Source: Dimargaris cristalligena (Eukaryota; Kickxellomycota; Dimargaritomycetes; Dimargaritales; Dimargaritaceae). From it: a stretch of DNA of 18,686 bases. Position 1 is the stretch's first letter. Each line of letters begins with the position of its first letter. A model generated the notes under the pieces. It did not search any database, was not told where the DNA came from, and saw nothing but the letters and a program-made list of their open reading frames with translations. Both the position numbers and the translations under genes were made by a program. The stretch covers positions 1-18,686 of the forward strand of contig JANBQC010000557.1 of NCBI GenBank assembly GCA_027576995.1, written 5' to 3'. This document shows, in pieces, positions 9,939 through 18,661 of this stretch.

Positions 9939-10481
9939 ATAGAGCTATCCCTAGCTTCGTATTTCAAGACCAAAATAAAGGATGGCTTAGCCACTGGCCC
10001 CCATTATCAGCGGGCTCCATCAAACTACCAATAACTAAACTACCTTACATGGGACTAGAAAATATTCGGTATGGGAAAAAGAACTGCGGTTGGATGGAGG
10101 AAGCTCACCAATTTACTCACTATGTTTACTATTATTACCATTGTCTAATTCCAGGTTCTCTTGATCCCCAATGTTATTTATAGGCTACTATTAAACTGTT
10201 AATCCACCACAATCCATTATTAATTAGGCATTGATTATGTCTAGGATGCCCCTTTTTGGGCGAGCATTGGAAAAGTAAAGATACCAAAGAAATCACTACT
10301 TACAACATCTTAGAGGGCGACCATGCCACTATAACAACAAGAGAAGCCAGATGGGGGAGAACAGTTCCACCATAAAACACCACTTACGACCCCACTCATC
10401 ACCACTTGCATATTAAATCCATAAATCCGAACCAGAAAGGATATATATTAAATTTTAATAGACCAAATGTCCGACTCCGTA

Positions 10482-13400
10482 TTAAAAAGCATACATGGTG
10501 CGCATATCCTCAATCTTTTTAGCAATTTCACCCGGGGTCCGATCCAGGTCTTCTGCGATGCCGTCCTTGGCAGACGTCGCCAATAGCGCAAACTGTTCAC
10601 ATAAATCGCCGTCGATCACTGCCTTGACCGGGACATAAGTGCTGCGGTACGTAATGTGGTCCCGACCGCAGAGGGGCGGGGCCTCACTCCGCAAGTGCGT
10701 CTCGAGCGTCTGGAAAAAGTCCACGTCGGCTTTCGAAGTCAGGGGGATGAGGGCGCCGATGGCCCCCAAGAGAGTAGTATAGACCAGGACCTCCCGTCCC
10801 CCCACCACCAGTGTAGCCCGCTGGAGGGAGGTGATGGTATCGCCGACGTAAAAGTGGGCGAGGGGAGTTAGTTTATTGGCCGCGCCCTGCAAATAGCCCT
10901 TTTCGTGGTACAGCAGGTTACCCGTGGCGTCGTTATCGATCTTCTGGGAGATTTCGGTCGGGAGGCGCAAAACGAATAGGTTGCCAAAACGGTCCCCACC
11001 GGCTACCGTGTTATAGTCCAGCAGATGGGTGGCCGTGATCCACCGGGGCAGGGTGTCGTCGGCAAATACGGCAATGCGATTTTCCTGGGGACGGTAAAGC
11101 GCAAAGTGAATCGATTCCTGCAGATCGCCGATAATAATCCGGGAACCGACCGCTTGGAGGGTCACGATACTGTTGGGGATGGCCCGCGACTGACACTTGC
11201 GCAGCATTTTCCGCTTCCCCAGGTCATAGATCCGGAGGAGTGGCCCCATACCGACTAGGGCCCGACCCTGGAAGGGAATGATTACCCGGGGTATCTCGTC
11301 AACCTCCGTCTTATGGAGCAGTTCTAAGGTCGTACCGTCGGCATTAAACCGGAAGGCGTAAATAAAAGCGGCCAAACTCTTCTGGGTGGTCTGCGAGAAC
11401 CCCCGGGCCGCTCCAACAAGAATCAGGGGGGAGGCCGGTTCCGTGGCTTCGGAGCTAAATATAACTAGACCCATCCCGAATGCAGCTTCGTCCGGGTCAA
11501 ATTGGTGCATCCACGAAGTTTCCCCACTCAGCGGATTGATGATACGAAGGCAAGATGTCCAGGCCGGGTTAGTTGCTGACCCTGGGGTACCGTCCGGCAG
11601 GTGATCAGTTTCGTACACCACGAACTGGTTGTGAACCGGGTGGTGGATGGTCCGACGGGGAGTGCACTGGAGGGGCACCGCGGCCTGGTTCAAAGGGGTA
11701 CCCAGGCGCTCCACATTAAGGATACGAAGGGTATCGTCGGCAATGGCAACCAAGCCCTCCGCACACGGCTCGGACCGGAAAGCCCCGGCGTAGACCAATG
11801 CCTCGTAAGCCAGGGGGGCCAGTCGGGTCCGGGACTGGTAGACATAACTCAACCAGGGCCGACTGGAGAGGGCCAGCACAGCGGGAACTCCATTGGTAAC
11901 TACCCGGCACAGCTGGACGGGCTGGGAGCCCAAGAACCGGGTACGTGTCTCGGCCAACTGCCCACTGACGTGATCGACGGAGGTCCGAATAAGCACGCCG
12001 TTGCGTAAGCCCGTGTAAAGGTAGAGGGTCGTTAGATGGGGATCCGTCTCCCGGTCGGCCATCTCCACCAGACATAAGGAAGACGGTACATCAGACAAGG
12101 CCTGCATGGCCAAGGCATCTAGGCAGTTGTGCGGTTCCAGGGAAATGATACGAACGGTGCTATCGGCCAGACCGACGGCCAAGAAGGGGGTACGCTGTTG
12201 TCCAGGAGGGGCCAGGGCTAACGAGAGGGCGGTGATGTCTTCCCCGAATTCGGTGGTACGGTCAAATTCGGCCAGCTGGCCCGTGGCGTCGAGTTCGAAA
12301 TAGGCTACTTCACCAGAGGAAAGACCCAGGACCAATTGCCGTTCGTTGGCCACCGCATGAGTCACCACCTGGTGGGCCGGGGGCCGCCACTCACTAACCC
12401 GCTTGTCGGCCTGGATGAGGCGGTAGCCTTGGGGATGAACTTGGACGAGCGCGTTAGGTCCTATTTGCTGCACCACCAGGGTCGGTTTATTGGTCAAGAG
12501 TCCCGAGTCGGTGACCTCCTCCACCGTTTCGCCAATGGCCAGCACCAGGGTTGCGTCGGTGAAAGATACCACAATATAAGAGTCGTACGGATCCGTGGCC
12601 GTGAGCTTGGTGGACCAAATGGCCTGGGGGTGGCCCGGGAGGGCCGAGACGGCAATTTCATTGATTTCCAGACCGTGGCGGAGTACTTTAAAGGAGGACT
12701 GTGCGCCGCGCCCACATAAGGCGTATACTTGTGGCGTGTCCTCATTAGCCAAGTTCAGAATGGTGGTATCCAAAAGAGGGGCCAGACTCTCCATTTCATC
12801 AATGGGAGCCAAGTTGGTCAACTCACGGGGCTCCAGCACTGTGGGTGCTAGGGGATCGGACTCGTCGGACTTGCTACTATGGTACTGGGGCACGTCGTCG
12901 TTATCCCCTAGTTGTTCGAATTGATAAAGCATATGGTTGCCGAATTCGCTAGCCACAAACAAACAACCATTGTCCAGAATACACAGACCCACGGCGGTAG
13001 GTACGGTGTCAAAATACTGGATACAAAGATCCGTGACTTGATCGCCTTCGTAGTCAACGGTTAATTTGTACAGGTCACCGACCTCGCTTTGAAGCATCAC
13101 GAAAAAGGTCCCTTTCGATTTGTATACCGCGGCCGCGACGATGAGTACCCCGCGGTCCTCTTTCGTAGGCGTCCGTTGGGGGATGGGTACCCGGTGGGCC
13201 GGGACATCCTGGTGTCGGTAGGTTATATAATTTTTGGAGCAGACCAGAACGCCGGACGGACCTTCGGGGACCGCGTCCACCAAGGCCCGGCCCGGCAAGG
13301 GAACGAGTAGATTAGCGTCGCGGTCAACGGTGTCGGACCACTTGCGAACCACATGGTTTAAACCTAGATCGAGTTCGTAGTAGGTCAACACTTTATCGAC

Positions 13401-13997
13401 CGGTTCATCGGGCCGGTCCTCCGCTTCGCCGTAGTCCACCTCCAGGCACGCGAACACGGGGTTTTCGAAGCCCATATCCAGCGCCACGCAATCAAACACC
13501 AGGGTATGGGCCTTATGGGCCTCAATCGGGGAGGAAATGGCCAGGACGGAGTTGGCATCACGGGTGAGCATATAAACAAATTTGTGCTTCTCCGGGGCCG
13601 CCACCATCAAGACGCGACCCCGCGGATCGGCAGCCAGATACTGGCCCGGCACCGTGCGGCGGATACCCGTCTTCCCGAAGGTCTCCATAATAACCCGGTC
13701 GAACCGGTTCGCGCCGGGGTTATATTCGAGTATGACCAAGCGACCGGAATCGGATCCGACGATGATATAATCTTTGCTGGATCCGGTCAACCGAATGGCG
13801 GCCAGGGAACGAATGGTGCCAAAGACATCGTGCGTCAGGACCGTCAGGAGTTTGCCGGAGTCGGGATCCGGTCGGATCAATTCTAGCCGGGAGGACCGCG
13901 CCAGGACCATCTCCTGGACTTTGGTCCCGGAGAACTTGCCCAGGACCACTTGGTTAATGTGAGTAGGCGGCTGGAGAGTAACATGGTAGAGATGCAT
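10482..13997 (-). CDS. SF3B3: Splicing factor 3B subunit 3 (SF3B3/SAP130, Rse1)
   Basis: Single-exon 1171-codon gene of the CPSF160/DDB1 family. SF3B3 is a three-propeller scaffold in the SF3b complex of the U2 snRNP, which secures the branch-point helix in the nucleus. The protein follows human SF3B3 end to end: LYHVTLQ, NFSGTK-like KFSGTKVQE, LELIRPDPDSGK, DYIIVGSDSGRLVILEYN, YELDLGLNHVVRK, FVASEFGNH, LANEDTPQVYALCGRG, SIGETVEEVTDSG, FADDTLPRW, HLRSEAPPLCGRDHITYRS, VIDGDLCEQF and the C-terminal KKIEDMRTMYAF. I start at ATG 13997 (MHLYHV) because it matches the family N terminus (MFLYNL in human) and has a good context (CAACCATGC); the frame stays open 14 codons further upstream only with a TTG. 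It is about 46 residues shorter than human, largely because a charged loop in the third propeller is reduced to a short link (near 11555-11610). Confidence 0.98.
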   Translation of the reverse strand: MHLYHVTLQPPTHINQVVLGKFSGTKVQEMVLARSSRLELIRPDPDSGKLLTVLTHDVFGTIRSLAAIRLTGSSKDYIIVGSDSGRLVILEYNPGANRFDRVIMETFGKTGIRRTVPGQYLAADPRGRVLMVAAPEKHKFVYMLTRDANSVLAISSPIEAHKAHTLVFDCVALDMGFENPVFACLEVDYGEAEDRPDEPVDKVLTYYELDLGLNHVVRKWSDTVDRDANLLVPLPGRALVDAVPEGPSGVLVCSKNYITYRHQDVPAHRVPIPQRTPTKEDRGVLIVAAAVYKSKGTFFVMLQSEVGDLYKLTVDYEGDQVTDLCIQYFDTVPTAVGLCILDNGCLFVASEFGNHMLYQFEQLGDNDDVPQYHSSKSDESDPLAPTVLEPRELTNLAPIDEMESLAPLLDTTILNLANEDTPQVYALCGRGAQSSFKVLRHGLEINEIAVSALPGHPQAIWSTKLTATDPYDSYIVVSFTDATLVLAIGETVEEVTDSGLLTNKPTLVVQQIGPNALVQVHPQGYRLIQADKRVSEWRPPAHQVVTHAVANERQLVLGLSSGEVAYFELDATGQLAEFDRTTEFGEDITALSLALAPPGQQRTPFLAVGLADSTVRIISLEPHNCLDALAMQALSDVPSSLCLVEMADRETDPHLTTLYLYTGLRNGVLIRTSVDHVSGQLAETRTRFLGSQPVQLCRVVTNGVPAVLALSSRPWLSYVYQSRTRLAPLAYEALVYAGAFRSEPCAEGLVAIADDTLRILNVERLGTPLNQAAVPLQCTPRRTIHHPVHNQFVVYETDHLPDGTPGSATNPAWTSCLRIINPLSGETSWMHQFDPDEAAFGMGLVIFSSEATEPASPLILVGAARGFSQTTQKSLAAFIYAFRFNADGTTLELLHKTEVDEIPRVIIPFQGRALVGMGPLLRIYDLGKRKMLRKCQSRAIPNSIVTLQAVGSRIIIGDLQESIHFALYRPQENRIAVFADDTLPRWITATHLLDYNTVAGGDRFGNLFVLRLPTEISQKIDNDATGNLLYHEKGYLQGAANKLTPLAHFYVGDTITSLQRATLVVGGREVLVYTTLLGAIGALIPLTSKADVDFFQTLETHLRSEAPPLCGRDHITYRSTYVPVKAVIDGDLCEQFALLATSAKDGIAEDLDRTPGEIAKKIEDMRTMYAF

Positions 13998-15164
13998 GGT
14001 TGCCAGATGGAACCGGATGGAGGCTACGGCTAAGAGCAAGATCAGAGTCAGTTAGAAATGGATGAAACAACGCACTACAAATTGTAAATTATTTTTAAGG
14101 AAGCTAATAACGCGCGGGATAAGTCATTGGGAGAATAATACAAAAACAGGGGGCACCAAACGTAAACGAAGTCAGCCAAAAGCGATTTCCTGAAACCCCT
14201 TGTAACGAGCGAAGCGTGCACAGTGCATGTAAAGAACCTCGCGCTGAACTAGTCGCGGTTGAAGGTTTTGGAACGTAAGGTACATCCGGGCTGCCCTTAA
14301 ACACTCTTGGTTTATCTGAGACTGGAAATTTCACCCTCAGCAAAGGGGGGAAGCACAAAGGGTTGTTCCTCTTGAGCACAGCCATGGTCAATGCCGAATA
14401 AAACCAAGCAAAATCGTCTAAATTGAGGCACTCTGTGGCATTCTTTAGCACCTATAAATGATGGGGCTTAGATGGGGAGCAATTATTGAGGCATCGCTGG
14501 CTAATTCTTATACTTATACTATCCTTAATGTTCAGTCCTAAAAATCCCAAATGAAGTGTGAAGGTGAAAAAAGACGGGTATCGTATTGTTCGCTGTTCAT
14601 CTGGGCAGAACTGCTTTCTTCCCCTCTAAGCGAGTTGAGAGGGCTGCTGCCCCCAATGATGTGGGATATGTGGCGGTATTCCATGACATTTCTTCCAAAA
14701 ACTGATTTGTCCCTTTTAGGTTTGGTACAGGGTTTACTACGCTGTACTCTAAGCACCCCAAATACCAGTTCTGGCGATGCCATGCAATTGAGGTGGTGTC
14801 GCTGTATTTATATTTATTTCTATAGCAACCTAAATAATACAAAAATCGGCTGGCCTTGTGCGGTCCCAATGATAAGCACAAGTGATTTTAGATGCCAATC
14901 CAGTTCTCAATAAAGAATCCGCGAACAATTAGCTACACGTATACAGGGCAGGGCAGGCGCTTGGATTTTGATAAGATAGATGGATTGGTGTATTTTCAGA
15001 AGGACATCTCTCTAAATAAGCGCTAACAGTTCAAGCAATATGCCCGAGGAGATGTCCGCCAAACCGAATCATCGCACACGTCACCAGGTTTGATAAGTAC
15101 TGGAAGGTGTTGTTTTTGTTAGCACGGATCTTATAGAGCTGGTTAGAAGGCGGTGATATGAATA
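13998..15164. other. Intergenic region upstream of SF3B3
   Basis: Nearly 1.2 kb holding the SF3B3 promoter and the 3' end of the RRM gene. Two small minus-strand frames begin with ATG: 14538-14783 (81 codons) and 14104-14385 (93 codons, context GACCATGGC). Neither shows a known domain, and their codon use looks random compared with the neighbours. I see no tRNA or repeat. Small genes or upstream ORFs cannot be excluded. Confidence 0.55.
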
Positions 15165-16129
15165 TCAGGCTTCTGGCTTAGCAGGTGTCGAAGGGCTCGG
15201 TTTGGTTTTGTTGGTCGAATAAAATCCCGAAAATCCCAGATTATTGGTATACCGGTCCGCTGTAGGGGTGTTAATACCATACCAAAATCAAGTTGTTAAT
15301 CAATATTAGTATTGGTAATAGTATGAAGCATTCCATAGATTAATCAACGAGTGTTTGGGAAAAGGAGGGTACTTAGGTGTATCACTTCTAACCCTCAAAT
15401 TATTTGAGTAATACACTTTGGCAATGAAGCAGCTTAAGGGGTGAAGTGGTGTCGCCCCTGAACAAACACGGCTTTCAGCGCGAGTCTTCATTCTAAGGTG
15501 ATGTTGTTTTAAATTACTTACGTCGTTCAAAATCATGAAAGTCTTCCTCGACTTGGACGACAACCTTTAATTGGGGAACGACGTGTTCCGTCTGATCCAG
15601 GACTACTCGGGCGGCATTACCATCGCTATATACCACCCGTCCGTATCCATTATAATTTTTGGTAAGAATATCCTATAGGAGGCAAAGGGTAGGGAGAGGA
15701 GGGAGTATGGTTAGTTCTGGATTTAGTGTCGCTTGTGAGTAGGCTGCACGTAATAGTTGAATAGCCAAGTCAGCCCATGCTCCAGCATACAAAGGTGCCC
15801 ATACTACAGCGCTTCGGTCGCTAGACCGAATCTAAAGAACATGCACACGGTGGGCTAGGGAAGAGGCCCCGCCGGGACAAGTCCCCTGGTCCAGGAAAAA
15901 CGTCTTGGCAAATCGAGGTCGGCACAGACCCAACCAGAATATTGCACTGGGAGTTCCACCATATATATTCATAGAATCGGCTATTCGTTCTTCAGGATTA
16001 ACTTACACGGTGGAGGTTAAACTGGACTACTCGGCCGAATTGCGAAAAGTAGTCGAGCAATGTGGCCCCATTGCTCAATTTAGTAAGCCGGAAAGCTGGG
16101 AAAGAGAATTTAACGGAGAGGAGGGACAT
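15165..16129 (-). CDS. Small single-RRM RNA-binding protein, SLIRP-like (three exons)
   Basis: Spliced by eye from exons 16007-16129, 15522-15672 and 15165-15259, giving 122 aa. Exon 1 has ATG in a good context (CACCGCCATG) with an in-frame TAA just upstream, so the start is firm. Residues about 12-85 form one RRM: FRLTKLS as RNP2, LLDYFSQFGRVVQF as helix 1/strand 2, NGYGRVVY as RNP1, NAARVVLDQ as helix 2, LKVVVQVEED as the last strand. RNP1 keeps Tyr at positions 3 and 8 but has Arg where an aromatic is usual at position 5. The layout (tiny protein, RRM from the N terminus, short polar tail) resembles metazoan SLIRP, a mitochondrial mRNA-stabilising protein; a basic N terminus without acidic residues would allow import. 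Exon 3 encodes a Ser/Thr/Pro/Lys tail (LGFSGFYSTN) ending at TGA 15165-15167. If intron 2 is retained, the protein ends after FERRK at 93 aa. RRM identity is strong, SLIRP orthology tentative, exon 3 probable. Confidence 0.8.
15260..15521 (-). other. RRM gene intron 2 (phase 1)
   Basis: 262 nt, donor GTAAGTAA, acceptor CCCTACAG, branch candidates TTAAC at 15295-15299 and 15270-15274. The donor itself contains a TAA in the upstream frame, so an unspliced message stops there. Splicing adds a 31-residue protein-like tail in frame. Confidence 0.68.
15673..16006 (-). other. RRM gene intron 1 (phase 0)
   Basis: 334 nt, donor GTAAGT right after the CGT codon, acceptor CCTATAG behind a long pyrimidine tract, branch motif ACTAAC (core 15710-15714). 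Splicing joins the two halves of the RRM exactly. The intron contains several short hairpins. Confidence 0.88.
15813..15830. repeat. Hairpin TTCGGTC-gcta-GACCGAA inside an intron
   Basis: Perfect 7-bp stem with a 4-base loop, inside intron 1 of the RRM gene. Two further small palindromes on the minus strand, CCTGGACCAGG and GGGACTTGTCCC, lie within about 80 bases. They could shape splicing or be remnants of a small element; no function can be shown. Confidence 0.35.
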
Positions 16130-16717
16130 GGCGGTGTTTTATGGAAATGAGAACAAGAAGGGTATAGTAACCCGGAAATGGCCAATGGCAATGGAAAAGT
16201 GGATTCAGTCGGCGGCTCGCAATAGGGTTCTATTAAACTGAATGAGGTACTTAAGCGAAAGTGAATTTAAGGCAAATGCATAAGATCAAATTGGCGAATG
16301 AAGAAATAAAAAAAGCGCTGTTAAAAAGGCAAAGCTCATTCAAGAGGTATAATTTTTGTCCTGATAACCTATTGTAAAGAATGGGGATATTATTCAACCT
16401 AGTAGCTCTAGTCAATAATTCCTTACATTAATTCTTGTGAATACCCTCTGATCAACACTTTCACCTAAAACTATACCCAATTTTGCCTCTAATACACGGT
16501 GCTACTAAAACTCGTCGATTTACTCATTGATAATGCCAAAACTGATCATTCATATGTGTAAGCCGCTAACGGATATCAGTGAAAATATAACATTGTCGAT
16601 AGAATGGATAAACAGGAGATGTAATTCGCCAGAAAATAAACGAAGCACTAAATTCCGTGGATTGACCGAGTTTTTATGCGAGTATTGAATGGTAGGTTTA
16701 ATTTGAGTACTCGACAA
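16130..16717. other. Intergenic region upstream of the RRM gene
   Basis: AT-rich 588 bp with stops in every frame. It should hold the promoter of the RRM gene and the 3' end of the RCT-domain gene. No tRNA, snRNA or repeat is recognisable. Confidence 0.6.
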
Positions 16718-18649
16718 TTAGGGCCTTTTAGGGAGAAACCGTTGGGCCGCCAATACAAAGGGATCGAACTCAAGTTGGACCACGGCTTCAGCCACACCAG
16801 GCGACAAGTACTGTGCATCGGATCTAGTTGGTACCGGTTTCGAGGAAGGAGGGGGTGGTGGGGGGGCCACAGAAGGTGGAGGTGACGGGAGAAGCAAAGA
16901 AGCGGGCGGGGAAATAATAGCCACTCGCTGAGTGGAGGAAGTTGAGTTAAAAGCGGCCAGGTCGGCCGAGTGGGCTCTAGTTAGGGAAGCTATCGTTTTA
17001 GCACTCGGTGGAATATGGTCAGATGCAGGAGCTGGGTGTGACCAAGACAAGGATCTCAACAATAAGGGGGTTGAGAAAGTCGTCGGCGGGACCAAGGCCG
17101 ATTCGTTCGGGGACGACGATTCCGTTGGTGGAATATGGTCGACCATTGGGACCCCGGTACTTTCAGATGGGCCTAGTTCCAACTGATAGTAGGACTGCAA
17201 GTAGCGCAGCCGTTTCCGAATAGCCACCGAGCCTTTACGTCGCATGAGGGCTTGGATAGTCGCTTCATCGGTACCCGCCAGTAGCACATGGTCCTCGTCG
17301 GGGGACCAAACGGAATAGGTCGGGCCACCGGCGGCGGGGCCTTTGCTTATAACCCACCGGGCTTGTTCCCAGTCACCCGATGCGTTATGGAGAATAGCTA
17401 GGGCATCGGGCAGGTAAAAGTTGATGCCCAGAACCAAGCCGCGCAACTTACGTAGAAAGAGGTCTTGGGGAGCGGCGGCGTATTGGGCATGAATTTCAGT
17501 CACGGGAAGGTCTTCGAAATAGTCGGAGTAGGCCAGATTAATCGAGGGGTCTATCCGAACATCATCACACTCCTTAAGATAGCCCAATTCATTGTCATCG
17601 CTGTTACTGGCCGGGTTAGTATCGGGTTCATTATCACCAGAGACTCCGTATGTACTCCGAAGGTCGAAATCGCCCATAAGCGCCGCGCGTTTAAATTTTT
17701 CCCGCGAGGTATGGAAAAGGGTGGTTTTAACTAAAAGTTCTGGCATCATTGGGGTTTTTCGCTTCCGAGTAGGTGAGGGCGGTGATACGGTAGTATTTAC
17801 CGTTGAATCAAGCTGATCAGCCTGAGTCGACGGGCCTAGCGGAGATTCAGTAATTTCGATATCGGTGGAAATCGTAATCGCCATAGTGGGTGATTTTGGT
17901 GTTGGGGTCGCCTCCCATTCCGCTTGGAGAGGGCTGCCAGCCACCGGAGTCGCCGAAATAGATGGGGATGTATAGAATGGATTGATAAACTGTGAATGGG
18001 TGGTGGCCTGGGACTGGGGGGAGGTATCTTCCGCCGCAGGAGAAAGCATTGCATCGTCCTTATTGGAGTCTGGTGGGGAGGGCTCCGCACCAGTCTCTAG
18101 TTGATCGCTCGTCGATAGCGTTGCAGTAGCCATATCAGTGGAAGTGGTGGCAGCAGAAGTAGTAGGTGTGGTGGTGGTGGCCGTAGTCGCGGTCGTGGCG
18201 GCGGCGAAAGGGCCCGTTTTTAATTCGGCCAATAACTTTTCCTGTTCAGCAACGTCGATGACTACTGCGACCAATGGTAAGGGTGTCCTCGCCGTCGGGC
18301 GCGGCGAACCGGCCGAGGCTGGCCAGGGGAAGTTCGGGGACGACACCGAGATAGTCCGCTCCGCAAGGCCCGTACTATTGGGTGGAGTGGAAGTCGTCGT
18401 ATCAACCAGCAGCGGTGGCAACGAAGGTGGCACGTCCGCGACCCAGGGGGACGACGACGACGATGGGGACTGAGCTAGTCTAGGCAATTTGGATGGACGC
18501 GGTGTCCGCTGTGCCGGTAACACGGCCGGTGGTGCCGTGGCTAGGGGTGAGCGAATGCTCGAAGCGGCGGAGGTGACACTTTGGGAACTTTGGCGCCTAA
18601 AGGGCCGGAAGCACATGCTCGTTATGGGAGTTTGAACATAGTTAGTCAT
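16718..18649 (-). CDS. Low-complexity protein with a Rap1 C-terminal (RCT)-like domain
   Basis: 643 codons from ATG 18649 to TAA 16718-16720, one exon. Residues 1-290 are rich in Ser, Thr, Pro and Ala, with a Thr/Ala tract (about 149-172). A basic TRKRK (294-298) could be a nuclear signal. A folded segment at about 405-490 reads ALAILHNASGDWEQARWV, then VWSPDEDHVLL, then MRRKGSVAIRKRLRYL. This follows the fungal RCT pattern of AL...TSGD...A, then G(V/I)WT.EDD..L, then KHG.E.V..R..FL. In Rap1 the RCT is a helical docking domain for telomere partners (Rif1/Rif2, Taz1, TRF2). The tail (491-643) is Ser/Pro-rich with a poly-Pro run and ends FLPKRP. No BRCT or Myb domain is visible in this frame. 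The frame stays open through the (TA)n tract to the window edge, so upstream exons carrying such domains may be missing and the true start is uncertain. Gene reality is likely, the RCT call moderate, function inferred. Confidence 0.6.
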   Translation of the reverse strand: MTNYVQTPITSMCFRPFRRQSSQSVTSAASSIRSPLATAPPAVLPAQRTPRPSKLPRLAQSPSSSSSPWVADVPPSLPPLLVDTTTSTPPNSTGLAERTISVSSPNFPWPASAGSPRPTARTPLPLVAVVIDVAEQEKLLAELKTGPFAAATTATTATTTTPTTSAATTSTDMATATLSTSDQLETGAEPSPPDSNKDDAMLSPAAEDTSPQSQATTHSQFINPFYTSPSISATPVAGSPLQAEWEATPTPKSPTMAITISTDIEITESPLGPSTQADQLDSTVNTTVSPPSPTRKRKTPMMPELLVKTTLFHTSREKFKRAALMGDFDLRSTYGVSGDNEPDTNPASNSDDNELGYLKECDDVRIDPSINLAYSDYFEDLPVTEIHAQYAAAPQDLFLRKLRGLVLGINFYLPDALAILHNASGDWEQARWVISKGPAAGGPTYSVWSPDEDHVLLAGTDEATIQALMRRKGSVAIRKRLRYLQSYYQLELGPSESTGVPMVDHIPPTESSSPNESALVPPTTFSTPLLLRSLSWSHPAPASDHIPPSAKTIASLTRAHSADLAAFNSTSSTQRVAIISPPASLLLPSPPPSVAPPPPPPSSKPVPTRSDAQYLSPGVAEAVVQLEFDPFVLAAQRFLPKRP

Positions 18650-18661
18650 GGAGCTGACTTT

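Larger units (their letters stand above)
9626..10481. other. Intergenic region between SMC1 start and SF3B3 stop
   Basis: 856 bp holding the SMC1 promoter and the SF3B3 3' end. It contains two ACGCGT hexamers and a TATATAAG on the plus strand (9698-9705; reads CTTATATA on the minus strand, about 75 bases upstream of the SMC1 ATG). A 103-codon plus-strand frame (9872-10183) begins with ATG but has no recognised domain and no visible third-position bias. Confidence 0.6.

Noticed and set aside
13998..14039. Upstream extension of SF3B3 to 14039
   Set aside because: The codon there is TTG, and the extra 14 residues have no counterpart in the family, whose N terminus matches MHLYHV at 13997.
15306..15563. 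85-codon minus-strand frame
   Set aside because: It is out of frame with the RRM exon it overlaps and runs through AT-rich intron sequence.
15905..16150. 81-codon plus-strand frame
   Set aside because: It is the antisense of RRM gene exon 1 and its intron. The minus strand gives an RRM half with proper splice sites, and the plus frame gives nothing recognised.
1304..18649. The five co-oriented genes as a functional operon-like cluster
   Set aside because: Spacing is 0.6-1.2 kb, functions are unrelated core processes, and same-strand runs of five genes are common by chance.
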